The notes beneath the pieces are model-generated. The model saw only the letters and a list, made by a program, of their open reading frames with translations. It was not told where the DNA came from and searched no databases. Source: Caedimonas sp. (GTDB lineage: Bacteria; Pseudomonadota; Alphaproteobacteria; Caedimonadales; Caedimonadaceae). Taken from it: 64,000 nucleotides of DNA. Each line of letters starts with the position of its first letter. Positions within the stretch are counted from its first letter, which is position 1. This document shows positions 34,954 through 44,791 of the stretch, one piece after another. Made by a program: the position numbers and the translations under genes. Where the stretch lies: assembly GCA_016794245.1 (NCBI GenBank), contig JAEUKR010000023.1, forward strand, positions 1 to 64,000. Direction: 5' to 3'.

Positions 34954-36351
34954 TTAGTCACCCGTTTGCAAGCGTTCAACAAGCTGACGTACGGTTGGTA
35001 TAAAACCATTAGCGTAAAATGGGTCTTGAGCAAAGCGAAATGCGTTGTGACCGGCAAACATAAGTTGCTGATTGACGTCTCCTCCATGAGCAATTTCTTG
35101 TAGCGTTTTTTGAATACAGTATGAACGAGGATCGGCTTTGTGTCCTGTTGTATAGGGTTCGGCTTGTTGCCAATTGCTGAACTTGCACGCGCTTAAACAT
35201 CCCATGCAATTAATCTGATCGGTCAGGATTTGATTCGCTTTTTCCGGAGCGACAAAAACAAGCGTTGACGACGGAGTACGAAGCGCTTCGGTATAACCTT
35301 GCGCAACCCAGGACGAGGCATGTTCATGATCATGAGGCGCTAGATACACGATACGCTGCCGCGCCCCTATTTTAAATGCCTCAGTGTGTTCACCGACAGG
35401 GTTGGTAGTGTAAGCCACCTGACGGTCTGAACGCTCGACAAGCTCAGTAAGAAAATCGTTTTTGACTGCGGATGAATAAAATCCCGTGGGGCTAAAGCGG
35501 TTCAGAACCACATCCCCTTCCTTGAGCGTAAGAATTTTCTGTTTCCATTCAGGAGAAATGGGACTTTCTTGCGTTAAAAGCGGGCGCGTTCCAAATTGAA
35601 ACGCTACAGGGCCTAACTCCGGATTATCCAGCCAATCTGTCCACTCTCTTAAAAACCACACGCCGCCCGCCATGATAATCGGCGTGTGATCAAGTCCATA
35701 CGCGCACATTTGCTGGCGCAAGGCAAGGACTCGCTGATAGGGATCCTCAGGGGATTCAGGATCTTCGCTGTTGGAAAGTCCATTATGTCCACCTGCCCGC
35801 CATGGGTCTTCGTAAACAACGGCTCCCAACCATTCGGGGAATTTATGATAAGCCCGCTTCCATAGGGCGCGGAAAGCACGGCTGGACGAAACAATCGGGT
35901 AATAATAAATGCCATAACGTGCTGAAATCTCGGCGATTTTATAGGGCATCCCCGCGCCGCAGGTCACGCCGTGGACAAGTCCTTTCGCATTTTCCAGGAC
36001 GGCATGCAAAATGGTCTCACACGCCCCCATTTCCCACAACACATTCATATGGATGCGTCCTTCGGAACCGGCAAGCTCATGAGCGATGCGCGCTTGATGA
36101 ACAGCCCCTTGAATCGCAAAGCGAATCAACTCTTCATGGCGTTCTCGACGCGTTCTGCCTTTATATACAACCGGGATAAGGTGATTGTGCTCGTCAAAAG
36201 CATCCGCGTTAACGCCTGAAAATGTTCCGACACCACCAGCCTTTGCCCATGCGCCTGAGCTTTCACCATTGGAAACAGAAATCCCTTTTCCTCCTTCAAC
36301 CAAAGGAAGGACTTCTTTTCCAGAGATCATAATAGGGTTTAGAGTTTTCAC
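34954..36351 (-). CDS. Nitronate monooxygenase / NPD-like FMN protein
   Basis: Members of the 2-nitropropane dioxygenase family use FMN to oxidise alkyl nitronates or related compounds. The 465-residue protein has the TIM-barrel start (GKGISVSNGESSGAWAKAGGVGTFS), HGVTCGAGMP, and the phosphate-binding IIMAGGVWF...FQFGTRPLL. It is longer than the usual 320-380 residues because of a C-terminal part with a cysteine cluster, NCMGCLSACKFSNW (CxxCxxxC). That cluster might bind metal. The operon with a peroxiredoxin suggests a role in oxidative or nitro-compound stress. Substrate unknown. Confidence 0.82.
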   Translation of the reverse strand: MKTLNPIMISGKEVLPLVEGGKGISVSNGESSGAWAKAGGVGTFSGVNADAFDEHNHLIPVVYKGRTRRERHEELIRFAIQGAVHQARIAHELAGSEGRIHMNVLWEMGACETILHAVLENAKGLVHGVTCGAGMPYKIAEISARYGIYYYPIVSSSRAFRALWKRAYHKFPEWLGAVVYEDPWRAGGHNGLSNSEDPESPEDPYQRVLALRQQMCAYGLDHTPIIMAGGVWFLREWTDWLDNPELGPVAFQFGTRPLLTQESPISPEWKQKILTLKEGDVVLNRFSPTGFYSSAVKNDFLTELVERSDRQVAYTTNPVGEHTEAFKIGARQRIVYLAPHDHEHASSWVAQGYTEALRTPSSTLVFVAPEKANQILTDQINCMGCLSACKFSNWQQAEPYTTGHKADPRSYCIQKTLQEIAHGGDVNQQLMFAGHNAFRFAQDPFYANGFIPTVRQLVERLQTGD

Positions 36352-36483
36352 CTGGGATCATTCCTCTCCGAAACGACTCTGCCATATCTGCTGTACAGCA
36401 AGGTTGTTATAAGCACTCATACGACTATTAAGAGAAAATGTTCTCGGCATCATGAGAAAAGGAGTTTTACTTTCTACCGTCAT

Positions 36484-38589
36484 TTAGTTCTGCATTGCTT
36501 GTCCAGACTTTTGATCAACCACTTTCATACTGAGTTTGGCTTTTCCTCGATCATCAAATCCGACAAGCTTGACATAAACCTGATCACCCAATTTAACAAT
36601 GTCTTCAACTTTTGCCACTCGCTCAGCCGCAAGTTGAGAAATGTGGACAAGACCGGACTTTTCTCCCAAATAATTCACAAAAGCACCAAACTCCATAATC
36701 TTGACAACGGTTGCCTTGTAAATGAGGCCAACTTCAGGATCAGCGGCAATGATTTGTACTTTTTTAAGAGCGTCCTCAATGGACTGTTGATTCAGCCCGG
36801 CAATATCAACTTTTCCCTCTTCAGAGATATCAATTTTGGTCTGAGTCGTTTCACAAATTTCACGGATGACCTTACCTCCAGGGCCGATAAGCTCCCGAAT
36901 CTTATCTTTGGAAATTTGAATTGAAACGATTCGGGGCGCGTTCTTGTTGATAGTGTCCCGTGATTGACTTAAAGCTTTCGTCATCTCGCCAAGAATATGG
37001 AGACGACCTTCTCGGGCTTGTGCCAAGGCTTCATTCATAATGTCCTGTGTGATACTGGTGATTTTAATATCCATTTGTAAAGCGGTGATTCCTTGCTCGG
37101 TACCAGCCACCTTAAAGTCCATATCTCCCAGGTGGTCTTCATCTCCCAGGATATCCGAGAGAATAGCCACTTTCTCGCCCTCTTTGATGAGTCCCATGGC
37201 AATACCCGCAACGGGACGCGCCATTGGGACGCCCGCATCCATCATGGAAAGGGAAGCGCCACAGACGGTTGCCATGGAAGACGAACCATTCGACTCAGTA
37301 ATCTCGGAGACAACACGGACGGTGTAAGGAAATTCCTCTTTTGCAGGCATCAGGGGATTCAACGCGCGCCACGCAAGCTTGCCGTGTCCGGTCTCGCGGC
37401 GACCGGGGGATGACATACGTCCGACTTCTCCGACTGAATAGGGAGGAAAGTTGTAATGCAGCATGAAACGTGCGCGTTTTTCACCTTCAAGGGCATCGAT
37501 AATCTGTTCGTCCTGTGCCGTTCCCAATGTCGTGACAACGATCGCCTGGGTCTCGCCGCGCGTAAAGAGAGCGCTGCCATGCGTACGTGGCAAAAAACCA
37601 ACTTCGGAAGTAATGGGGCGGATTGTTTTGGTGTCCCGTCCATCAATACGATATCCTTTTGCCAGAATATCGCCGCGGACGATCTCTTGCTCAAGCGCCT
37701 TAAATTGAGTCTGAACCTGGGATTCTGATATTTCTTCGTCCACTAAAGCTTCAAGCGTGGAGGCTCTGACCTCATCAATCTTCGTGTGTCGGTCCGACTT
37801 TTGGGTAAGGCCATATGCTTCGCGCAGCGCTTTTTCAGCTTTTTTCTTCACTTTCGTATAAAGTTTTTTCTCATCATCCGAAGTATCCGCGACTTGCCAC
37901 GTTGGTTTTCCAGCCTCTTTCACCAGATCTTCAATCATTTTAATGACGGGCTGGAAGCTTTGGTGACCAAACATCACGGCACCCAACATGAGATCTTCGG
38001 AAAGTTCTTGCGCTTCGGATTCTACCATCAAGACGCCGCTTGCCGTTCCCGCTACCACCAGATCGAGTTGGGAAGAAGAAAGATCAGGATAGGTAGGATT
38101 GAGAATATATTCACCTTCCTTAAAGCCCACGCGCGCGGCGGCAAGAGGCGCTTCAAAGGGTGCGCCCGAAAGAGCGATAGCGGCGGATGTTCCTATGATC
38201 GAGACGATATCAGGATCATTTTCCAGGTCATGGCTGAGAAGCGTGCAAACCACCTGGACTTCATTATGAAAGCCATGAGGAAACAAAGGTCGCACAGGAC
38301 GATCAATCAGTCGAGACGTTAAAACTTCTTTTTCAGAAGGCTTTCCTTCTCGTTTGAAATATCCGCCTGGAATTTTCCCTGCGGCAAAGGATTTCTCTTG
38401 AAAATGAACACTCAGTGGCAGGAAATCAACGCCAGGCTTTGCCATCTTCTGTGCCACCACTGTGCAAAGCACGCAAGTCTCTCCGTAAGTGGCAAGGACA
38501 GCCCCATCCGCCTGTCGGGCGAGACGACCGGTTTCAAGCGTCAAAAGCCGCTCGCCCCAGTTGATTTCCTTTTTTGAAATAGTAAACAT
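36484..38589 (-). CDS. pnp: Polyribonucleotide nucleotidyltransferase (PNPase)
   Basis: PNPase degrades RNA phosphorolytically from the 3' end and is part of the degradosome. The 701-residue protein has two RNase PH domains with a helical domain between them. It ends with a KH domain ([15 protein letters not shown]) and an S1 domain ([22 protein letters not shown]). Length is normal. It is the last gene of truB-rpsO-pnp. Confidence 0.97.
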   Translation of the reverse strand: MFTISKKEINWGERLLTLETGRLARQADGAVLATYGETCVLCTVVAQKMAKPGVDFLPLSVHFQEKSFAAGKIPGGYFKREGKPSEKEVLTSRLIDRPVRPLFPHGFHNEVQVVCTLLSHDLENDPDIVSIIGTSAAIALSGAPFEAPLAAARVGFKEGEYILNPTYPDLSSSQLDLVVAGTASGVLMVESEAQELSEDLMLGAVMFGHQSFQPVIKMIEDLVKEAGKPTWQVADTSDDEKKLYTKVKKKAEKALREAYGLTQKSDRHTKIDEVRASTLEALVDEEISESQVQTQFKALEQEIVRGDILAKGYRIDGRDTKTIRPITSEVGFLPRTHGSALFTRGETQAIVVTTLGTAQDEQIIDALEGEKRARFMLHYNFPPYSVGEVGRMSSPGRRETGHGKLAWRALNPLMPAKEEFPYTVRVVSEITESNGSSSMATVCGASLSMMDAGVPMARPVAGIAMGLIKEGEKVAILSDILGDEDHLGDMDFKVAGTEQGITALQMDIKITSITQDIMNEALAQAREGRLHILGEMTKALSQSRDTINKNAPRIVSIQISKDKIRELIGPGGKVIREICETTQTKIDISEEGKVDIAGLNQQSIEDALKKVQIIAADPEVGLIYKATVVKIMEFGAFVNYLGEKSGLVHISQLAAERVAKVEDIVKLGDQVYVKLVGFDDRGKAKLSMKVVDQKSGQAMQN

Positions 38590-38655
38590 TCTAAGTTTGA
38601 GATCCTTTCCTGATTGATCAGTAATTTTAACTTTTAACGCCTTGTGTTGAAAGAT

Positions 38656-38925
38656 TTATCGACGCAAACCCAAACGCTTGATGATCGTTTCATAACGAGG
38701 GAACTCATTTTTCTTCAAATAGTCAAGAAGCTTGCGACGGCGATTTACCAAAATCAAAAGGCCGCGGCGAGAGTGATGATCTTTTGTATGTTCTCCCAAA
38801 TGGTCGCTCAGATTCTTAATGCGTTCGCTCAGAATCGCAATTTGCACTTCGGGTGATCCCGTATCGTTATCTTTTGTAGCGTATTCTTTAATGACTTCTT
38901 GTTTACGTTCCAACGTAATCGACAT
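38656..38925 (-). CDS. rpsO: 30S ribosomal protein S15
   Basis: S15 binds 16S rRNA early in 30S assembly. The 89-residue protein has the family sequence [31 protein letters not shown] and [12 protein letters not shown] at 38925 (MSITLERKQ) is chosen with GGAAAAG upstream; the frame extends 9 codons further. It lies between truB and pnp as in most proteobacteria. Confidence 0.97.
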   Translation of the reverse strand: MSITLERKQEVIKEYATKDNDTGSPEVQIAILSERIKNLSDHLGEHTKDHHSRRGLLILVNRRRKLLDYLKKNEFPRYETIIKRLGLRR

Positions 38926-38969
38926 CGTCTTTTCCTTTCCAGTTTTTTCCAAAGTGTTGTTTGAGTTTG

Positions 38970-39887
38970 TTAAATATTAAAAACGCGCTCTGGCCAAAGC
39001 TTATTTTCGTGATGTCGAACAAAAGCCACAGGTTTTCCTGAAAGATCGAGACACAGTAAAACAGGTCTTTTCTCATTGTTGACGTCAGGCAGCGCGTCAG
39101 CGGTGATTCCTTGTCCCAACCTTAAACGCATGGCCTGCGCTTCAGAGATAGGAACAGCCGGGATGTCGTCCAGCACGTCTGGAATCTCCTTTACATATTC
39201 CCTTAATATGACGTTTTCATCCAGAGATGCAAGCTTTTCCAGAGAAATCGCCTGTTTTTTTTGAAACTGGCTTACGGAGAGACGGTCAATCGCGCTGGCG
39301 TAGCCGTAGCATCCCAGCGTTTGTCCCATGTCTCGAGCTACTGAGCGTACATACGTCCCCTTTCCGCATTCAATTTCAAAGATCGCACAGTCGGGCGATA
39401 TCACGTCCTGTAATTGGAGAGAAAAGATTTCCACGAAGCGCGGCGCTGGTTGTACAGGTTTTTGCTGGCGCATCAGATCACAGGCACGCCGTCCGTTTAT
39501 TTTGAGAGCGGAGCAACAAGGAGGCGTCTGCAAGATCTTTCCCTGAAAGTTCCCAAGAACCGCAAGGATCTCTTCTTTTGAAGGACGTTTGCCAGAGGTT
39601 GTCATGATCTGGCCTTCCCTGTCATCCGTGGTGCGCGCTTCTCCCCAGGTGACCTCAAAACGATATTGCTTCCGTCCTGTCATGACATACTGAACTGTTT
39701 TCGTCGCTTCTCCCAAGGCGAGAGGCAAAACGCCTGTCGCGAGCGGATCAAGGGTTCCGGCATGTCCTGTTTTGATGCCGCCCAGTTTTTTCTTTACAAG
39801 ACTTACAACGCGCGCTGAGGTCATATGAAGCGGTTTGTCAATAATCAGCCAGCCGTGAACAGGGGAAATGCGTGATGTCGTTATCAT
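38970..39887 (-). CDS. truB: tRNA pseudouridine-55 synthase TruB
   Basis: TruB makes pseudouridine 55 in the T loop of tRNAs. The 305-residue protein has the catalytic aspartate in [23 protein letters not shown]-like sequence, the [10 protein letters not shown] strand, and [15 protein letters not shown]. It heads truB-rpsO-pnp. In many relatives truB follows rbfA; here that junction is broken. Confidence 0.96.
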   Translation of the reverse strand: MITTSRISPVHGWLIIDKPLHMTSARVVSLVKKKLGGIKTGHAGTLDPLATGVLPLALGEATKTVQYVMTGRKQYRFEVTWGEARTTDDREGQIMTTSGKRPSKEEILAVLGNFQGKILQTPPCCSALKINGRRACDLMRQQKPVQPAPRFVEIFSLQLQDVISPDCAIFEIECGKGTYVRSVARDMGQTLGCYGYASAIDRLSVSQFQKKQAISLEKLASLDENVILREYVKEIPDVLDDIPAVPISEAQAMRLRLGQGITADALPDVNNEKRPVLLCLDLSGKPVAFVRHHENKLWPERVFNI

Positions 39888-39944
39888 GACAAAAAGATGA
39901 ATCAGGTTTTCAAAAAGCGCAACTTTAAAATTAGCTCTCTGTCT

Positions 39945-41453
39945 TTATGCCGCAAGGGATGACGAACGATGCCCCAACGCTTCAGCGACATGCCAGGATC
40001 TCAACGAATCGCTTTCCTCCAGATCGGCCAGCGTTCGAGCAACGCGAATGACGCGATGATACCCTCGCGCCGACAGTTTGAGTTTATCGGAAGCCTTGGC
40101 GAGCAAATGGCGGCTATCCTGATCCAAAGGCGCGACTTCCTCAAGCCATTGACCACTCACTTCAGAATTAAGTTTTATGGAAGAGCGCTGATAGCGCTCA
40201 GCCTGGCGTTGGCGCGCCTGCGCAACGCGCCTGGCAACCTCCGCGCTTCCTTCCTGGGGGGTGGGAAGGGATAAATCCTGTGCCGAGACGGCTGGTACAA
40301 AAACCTGAAAATCGATGCGGTCCAACAAGGGGCCTGAGAGCCTTGTCTGATAATCAAGGGCGCATTTGGGCACGCGGGAGCACGCGCGTTCAGGATCATC
40401 GACATAGCCACAGCGGCAGGGGTTCATCGCTGCGACCAGTTGAAAACGCGCAGGGTAAGTGACGTGAGCGTTTGCGCGGGCGACCATGACCTGACCCGTC
40501 TCAAGCGGTTGCCTGAGGGCTTCCAGAGCGCCGCGTTGAAATTCAGGCAACTCGTCCAGGAAAAGAACGCCTCGATGCGCCAGGGTGATTTCTCCGGGTC
40601 GCGCTCGATGGCCGCCGCCGATCAAGGCGGCCAGAGATGCTGAATGATGAGGATCCCGAAACGGACGTTTACGCAAAAGCCTTCCGCTGGACAGGCGACC
40701 CGCAATGCTGTGAATCATCGTTACTTCAAGGGCTTCCTCTGCCGCAAGGGGCGGAAGAATGCCGGGGAGGCGTGCCGCCAACATTGATTTTCCAGCGCCG
40801 GGCGGACCCATCATGAGGAGGTTATGCCCGCCCGCAGCCGCCACCTCCAATGCGCGCTTGGCGCTTTCTTGACCCTTGATATCCTTAAGATCGGCGTGAT
40901 TCTGGTCACTTTCTGCCAACAGGGGGGTCGGGCGAGATAAAAGCTGTGTCCCTTTGAAATGATTAATCAGCGCGACCAGAGAGGAAGGAGCCAGAATTTC
41001 AATGTCTTGAGCCCAAGCCGCCTCGGCGCCGCAACCTTGCGGACAGATCAGGCCCAACTCGCGAGCGGAGGCTTGAAGAGCTGCGGGAAGAACGCCAGAG
41101 ACATTAGAAAGCGTGCCGTCAAGCGCCAGCTCGCCCAGGGCGATAAACCGCGCCAACTCCTCCCGCGGGAGAACGTCAAGGCAAATCAGGATTCCAAGCG
41201 CGATCGGCAAATCATAATGGCTTCCTTCTTTTGCCAGATCAGCGGGAGACAAATTGACAATGATGCGTTTGGGCGGCAAGGAAAGCCCCATGGCGTAAAG
41301 AGCCGATCTTACCCGCTCACGTGATTCAGCAACGGCTTTGTCCGCAAGTCCAACAATTTGAAAAGCGGGCAATCCTGCCGTCATTTGTACCTGAACGTCA
41401 ACGGGAAGAGGGTCAATGCCGGCAAAGGCGACTGTATTAATGCGCGCGATCAT
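39945..41453 (-). CDS. comM: ComM/YifB-family Mg-chelatase-like AAA+ ATPase
   Basis: ComM is a helicase that aids branch migration when single-stranded DNA recombines after natural transformation. The 502-residue protein has an N-terminal Lon-protease-like domain, the AAA+ ATPase with Walker A MMGPPGAGKSMLAARLPG (about 216-223) and LFLDELPEF, a zinc-like site CRCGYVDDPERAC, and a C-terminal domain with RGYHRVIRVARTLADL. Complete and intact. It is beside gshB, a common arrangement in alphaproteobacteria. Confidence 0.93.
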   Translation of the reverse strand: MIARINTVAFAGIDPLPVDVQVQMTAGLPAFQIVGLADKAVAESRERVRSALYAMGLSLPPKRIIVNLSPADLAKEGSHYDLPIALGILICLDVLPREELARFIALGELALDGTLSNVSGVLPAALQASARELGLICPQGCGAEAAWAQDIEILAPSSLVALINHFKGTQLLSRPTPLLAESDQNHADLKDIKGQESAKRALEVAAAGGHNLLMMGPPGAGKSMLAARLPGILPPLAAEEALEVTMIHSIAGRLSSGRLLRKRPFRDPHHSASLAALIGGGHRARPGEITLAHRGVLFLDELPEFQRGALEALRQPLETGQVMVARANAHVTYPARFQLVAAMNPCRCGYVDDPERACSRVPKCALDYQTRLSGPLLDRIDFQVFVPAVSAQDLSLPTPQEGSAEVARRVAQARQRQAERYQRSSIKLNSEVSGQWLEEVAPLDQDSRHLLAKASDKLKLSARGYHRVIRVARTLADLEESDSLRSWHVAEALGHRSSSLAA

Positions 41454-41507
41454 CAGGAAAAATCCTATCCTACTCTATAACACGCCCTTCATACATCCTT
41501 CATACAT

Positions 41508-41610
41508 AATGGATCCCTTGCATAAACTGTATCTGGCGGGCGCTTTTGTCGTTATATCCTTCGCCTTTCAGGGGATGGAAGGGTTGGACGTAGGGCATCG
41601 GATGTCGGAA
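41508..41610. repeat. Family A left end joined to family B left end
   Basis: GGATCCCTTGCATAAACTG, then ATCTGGCGGGCGCTTTTGTCG, is a family A left half. It runs directly into TATATCCTTCGCCTTTCAGG...GGGTTGGACG, a family B left half. The right halves are missing. It lies between gshB and comM. Confidence 0.6.
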
Positions 41611-41664
41611 TTCCTCTTTGTCCGCCGCGTTACCCTGCCTCTTGGCATCATTCAGGCGTAAAAT

Positions 41665-42615
41665 TCAAGAGAGCTTACACTTTTTCTCGATCATATCCCA
41701 GATCAAAGACGCTGAATTCATATCATAAAGTTGGTCAAGAATGCGAAGCCCCGTAGGAGATGTGACATTGATTTCGATCAGATAAGAGCCGATAATATCA
41801 ATACCGACAAAAAATAACCCTAATTTATCAAGAGTGGGGCCAATACGTTGACAGATTTCTTCGTCGCGAGCATCGGGCGTATAGGCTATGGCGGTTCCGC
41901 CGCGAGCGGCATTACTGCGGATGCTGTGTGGCGGAGGAACACGCATGAACCCTCCCATCAACTGACCCTCCAGCAAGAAAAGTCGACGGTCTCCCCTGAA
42001 AATGTCGGGAAGGAATTTCTGCACCATCCAGGGTTGGTCGGGATAGGCTTTGCGAAAAAGCTCCAGCGCGGGCATCAAATTGTGATCCCCCTCTTTCAGG
42101 CGCAAAACGCTCTCTCCCCCAAATTCATACAGCGGTTTAATAACGATATCCTGATGCTCGCGCCAGAACTCCTGAATATCGAGGGTCTCTTGCGTGATCA
42201 GTGTAGGCGGCATTAAATCAGGAAAATGCGTCATGAGAATTTTTTCGGGGCTTTGACGAATCCCTTGAGGATCGTTCACCATCAAAACTTTTCCCGAAAG
42301 GTGTTCCAGTAAATACGTCGTCGTTATGTACTCAAGGTTAAAAGGAGGGTTCTGACGGATAAACAACACGTCAAACGTTTCAGGATCCAAAAGTTCCTGT
42401 GGACCTGAGGAGAGAGACAGTCTATCGTCCTTTCCTTTTTTTAGGGGCGCTCCTCGCGCCTGGAGATGCCCTTCTCTCCAGCCAAGGGCGGAAGGCGTGT
42501 AGTGATAGAGAGAATGACCGCGCCGATGCCCTTCTTCGATCAAGGCAACGGTTGAATCTCGCTCAAGGTTCAGCTGATTCAGGGGATCCATCTGAAAAAT
42601 GGCGCGAAGCGACAT
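41665..42615 (-). CDS. gshB: Glutathione synthetase
   Basis: GshB joins gamma-glutamylcysteine and glycine to make glutathione. The 316-residue protein has the ATP-grasp fold with MDPLNQLNLERDSTVALIEE at the start, NDPQGIRQSPEK, the ATP-binding KPLYEFGGESVLRL, and INVTSPTGLRILDQL at the end. Length is normal. gshA is not in the window. It follows the BON lipoprotein, yraN and rsmI on the same strand. Confidence 0.95.
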   Translation of the reverse strand: MSLRAIFQMDPLNQLNLERDSTVALIEEGHRRGHSLYHYTPSALGWREGHLQARGAPLKKGKDDRLSLSSGPQELLDPETFDVLFIRQNPPFNLEYITTTYLLEHLSGKVLMVNDPQGIRQSPEKILMTHFPDLMPPTLITQETLDIQEFWREHQDIVIKPLYEFGGESVLRLKEGDHNLMPALELFRKAYPDQPWMVQKFLPDIFRGDRRLFLLEGQLMGGFMRVPPPHSIRSNAARGGTAIAYTPDARDEEICQRIGPTLDKLGLFFVGIDIIGSYLIEINVTSPTGLRILDQLYDMNSASLIWDMIEKKCKLS

Positions 42616-42667
42616 TTCGTTTTCTCCTTTCAGATTTACGTGTTTCTATATCTTTTGTGCAATAAGT

Positions 42668-43507
42668 CTATTGAAAGGAAGATCCTGTATTCGGCGCGTT
42701 CAAGGGTTGTGCATCAATCTGATCCTCTATAGAGGGAACGGGTTCCGAGGGCGTTATTTCCAGTGGTTGATCCATCAACGGGGTTTGCTCGACAGAGAGA
42801 TCAACCGCGGGGGCAGGGACTTGAGAAGGAGCTGTGATTTCGCCCTGTGGCACACCATAGGCTTCTGGCCGGGAAGGGGAAGCGGCAGGCTTTTGAGTCG
42901 GGATATTCCCTTGTGGTTTGATATCCACATAGCTTGTCACTTTTTTCACGCCGCTGATATGGCGGGCATATTCAATCACTTTGTCGAGTTCCTGCTTGCT
43001 TTGGGCGATTCCCATCAGGTAGACGATACCGCCCATCGTTTGGATGTTGTAGTTCAAGGAGCGAATATTATCATCCACCAGAAGTTTGGATTTAAGTTGG
43101 GTTGATATCCACGAGTCTTTGGCGTATTGGGTAAATCCTCCCCCCTCATGTCCTGCCGTGGTCTCATCGATCACTTCCCTGACGCCTGTGACTTTCCAGA
43201 CAAGGCGAACAGCCTCGATTTGAGATTCAGGTTTGTCCACCGCTCCGGTGAGCAGAACCCGGCCTTGACGCACGACGATATCGATGTCATTGATCAGCTC
43301 GGGTTTGTGATCAAACCATTGCATCTGAATTTTTGTTTTGATCTCAGCATCAGAGAGCACGCCCCCCAGTCCCCGTTCTTCGCCGGCAGAGGTCGCCACC
43401 GACGTGGCGGCGCCCATGAACGCGACAGGGGCGCATCCTGAAAGAACCATCAGAGCCCCAAACGTTGACGTCAACACCATCCGTTTCATTAATATGAGCT
43501 GTCTCAT
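42668..43507 (-). CDS. BON-domain outer membrane lipoprotein
   Basis: The 279-residue protein has a lipoprotein signal (lipobox MVLSGC) and two BON domains (about 55-120 and 130-200; DIDIVVRQGRVLLTGAVD and YNIQTMGGIVYLMGIAQS). It has a long Pro/Gln-rich tail. This is the plan of DolP/OsmY-type envelope proteins that bind phospholipids and protect the outer membrane. ATG at 43507 (MRQLILMKR) is chosen because CAGGAG lies 9 bases upstream. It begins one base after the yraN stop codon. The tail beyond residue 200 is longer than in DolP. Confidence 0.85.
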   Translation of the reverse strand: MRQLILMKRMVLTSTFGALMVLSGCAPVAFMGAATSVATSAGEERGLGGVLSDAEIKTKIQMQWFDHKPELINDIDIVVRQGRVLLTGAVDKPESQIEAVRLVWKVTGVREVIDETTAGHEGGGFTQYAKDSWISTQLKSKLLVDDNIRSLNYNIQTMGGIVYLMGIAQSKQELDKVIEYARHISGVKKVTSYVDIKPQGNIPTQKPAASPSRPEAYGVPQGEITAPSQVPAPAVDLSVEQTPLMDQPLEITPSEPVPSIEDQIDAQPLNAPNTGSSFQ

Positions 43508-43508
43508 T

Positions 43509-43862
43509 CTAAATTTCTCCTGTTTCATTCCACGCATTTTTCAAATGACACCATCTCCAGGGCCAGAAAGCAATAACATCAAACCGGATCTCTCCCGCAA
43601 GCCACCGAGGATATTTTGAAAGATACACTTTAGCGGCCTGAACGATCCTTTGTTGTTGAAAAACAGAAATGGCGCTCAGCGCTTCACAACGGGAAGTCCG
43701 ATTTTTAACTTCCACAAGGACAAGCCGTTTATTCTTCGCGGCAATCAGATCAATTTCTCCCAGGGGGGTTTTGAATCGTTCCGCCAAAATCTTATATCCT
43801 TTGAGGCGCAGGATGACAATCGCCCATTTTTCCGCCCAGCGTCCTTTTTGGTAGGGTGTCAT
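43509..43862 (-). CDS. yraN: YraN family nuclease-like protein (UPF0102)
   Basis: YraN proteins have a PD-(D/E)XK nuclease fold; their exact function is unsettled. The 117-residue protein shows the family start GRWAEKWAIVILRLKGYKIL and the putative catalytic GEIDLIA...LVLVEVKNR. Its start overlaps the end of rsmI (ATGA), and it is followed by the BON lipoprotein. Confidence 0.93.
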   Translation of the reverse strand: MTPYQKGRWAEKWAIVILRLKGYKILAERFKTPLGEIDLIAAKNKRLVLVEVKNRTSRCEALSAISVFQQQRIVQAAKVYLSKYPRWLAGEIRFDVIAFWPWRWCHLKNAWNETGEI

Positions 43863-44791
43863 CTTGATTTCTCCTGAATGTCCAGAGCTTTTTGATAAAC
43901 GATTTTTCTGGGTACGCCTGAAAGAGCGCTGACTTCCAAAACGGCTTCTTTCAGACCGGACTTTTTCAAAGCCGTCTCAAGGGCCTGCGCCAAATTTTCC
44001 TCGATCCACAGATTGTCTTCCTGTGCGGGAGGGCCGATCAAGAGGACAATTTCGCCGCGGGCCGGGTTTTTGGAGAAGTGATCCGTCACCAACATCAATG
44101 ATCCGCGAATGACTTCCTCAAACTTTTTTGTCATTTCCCTTGCGACGACGATTTGTCGGGTTAAGAAATGTTCCCGGAGATCTTCTAAAGTCTCCTGTAG
44201 CCTTTGAGGAGATTCATAAAAGATCAACGTTGCCGGGATATGCCTGAGGCTCTCCAGGTCTCGCAGGCGTACAGCGGATTTGGCGGGCATGAATCCCGCA
44301 AAAAAGAAACAGTGATTCGGAAGACCCGATAAAATCAGAGCGTTAATCGCAGCCGAGGGTCCTGGAAGAGCGGTGATCGGGATGTCTTCCGCAATCGCGG
44401 CTCTGACAAGCTTATATCCAGGATCGCAAATCAAGGGTGTTCCTGCATCACTGATGAGGGCGAGGCTCTTTCCTTCGCGAAGCCGCGCCAGAAGAGAAGG
44501 AATCATTTTTGACTCGTTATGATCGTGAAAAGCCTTGAGAGGCGTTGTAATACCATAATGGGTGAGAAGCTTTCGACTGACCCGCGTATCCTCACACAGG
44601 ACAAGATCCGCGGTGCGCAGGATTTCCAGCGTCCGTAACGTGATGTCCCTGATATTTCCCAAAGGTGTTGCGACAATGTAAATCCCCGCTTGAAGAGTGC
44701 GCGTCTCCGCAGTAGGCTTATCATCGTTATACCCTTCGCCTTTCGAAATCCGAGGGTGTTGAGGATCATCAGGAGTTTTTAATCGTGTCAC
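43859..44791 (-). CDS. rsmI: 16S rRNA 2'-O-ribose C1402 methyltransferase RsmI
   Basis: RsmI methylates the ribose of C1402 in 16S rRNA. The core starts at about residue 35 with AGIYIVATPLGNIRDITLRT and includes SDAGTPLICDPG, GPSAAINALILSGLP and FYESPQRL. The first 34 residues are atypical: PRISKGEGYN is translated from a palindromic repeat. No ATG, GTG or TTG start lies between the repeat and the core, so translation must begin at or upstream of the repeat; GTG at 44791 is the only visible choice. That start overlaps the divergent lpoA start by 7 bases. Confidence 0.9.
   Translation of the reverse strand: MTRLKTPDDPQHPRISKGEGYNDDKPTAETRTLQAGIYIVATPLGNIRDITLRTLEILRTADLVLCEDTRVSRKLLTHYGITTPLKAFHDHNESKMIPSLLARLREGKSLALISDAGTPLICDPGYKLVRAAIAEDIPITALPGPSAAINALILSGLPNHCFFFAGFMPAKSAVRLRDLESLRHIPATLIFYESPQRLQETLEDLREHFLTRQIVVAREMTKKFEEVIRGSLMLVTDHFSKNPARGEIVLLIGPPAQEDNLWIEENLAQALETALKKSGLKEAVLEVSALSGVPRKIVYQKALDIQEKSR
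44728..44764. repeat. Family B half-element inside rsmI
   Basis: TTATACCCTTCGCCTTTCG, then AAATCCGAGGGTGTTGAGG, is a family B left end. On the minus strand it is in frame with rsmI near its N-terminus. It also forms part of the upstream region of lpoA. Confidence 0.7.
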
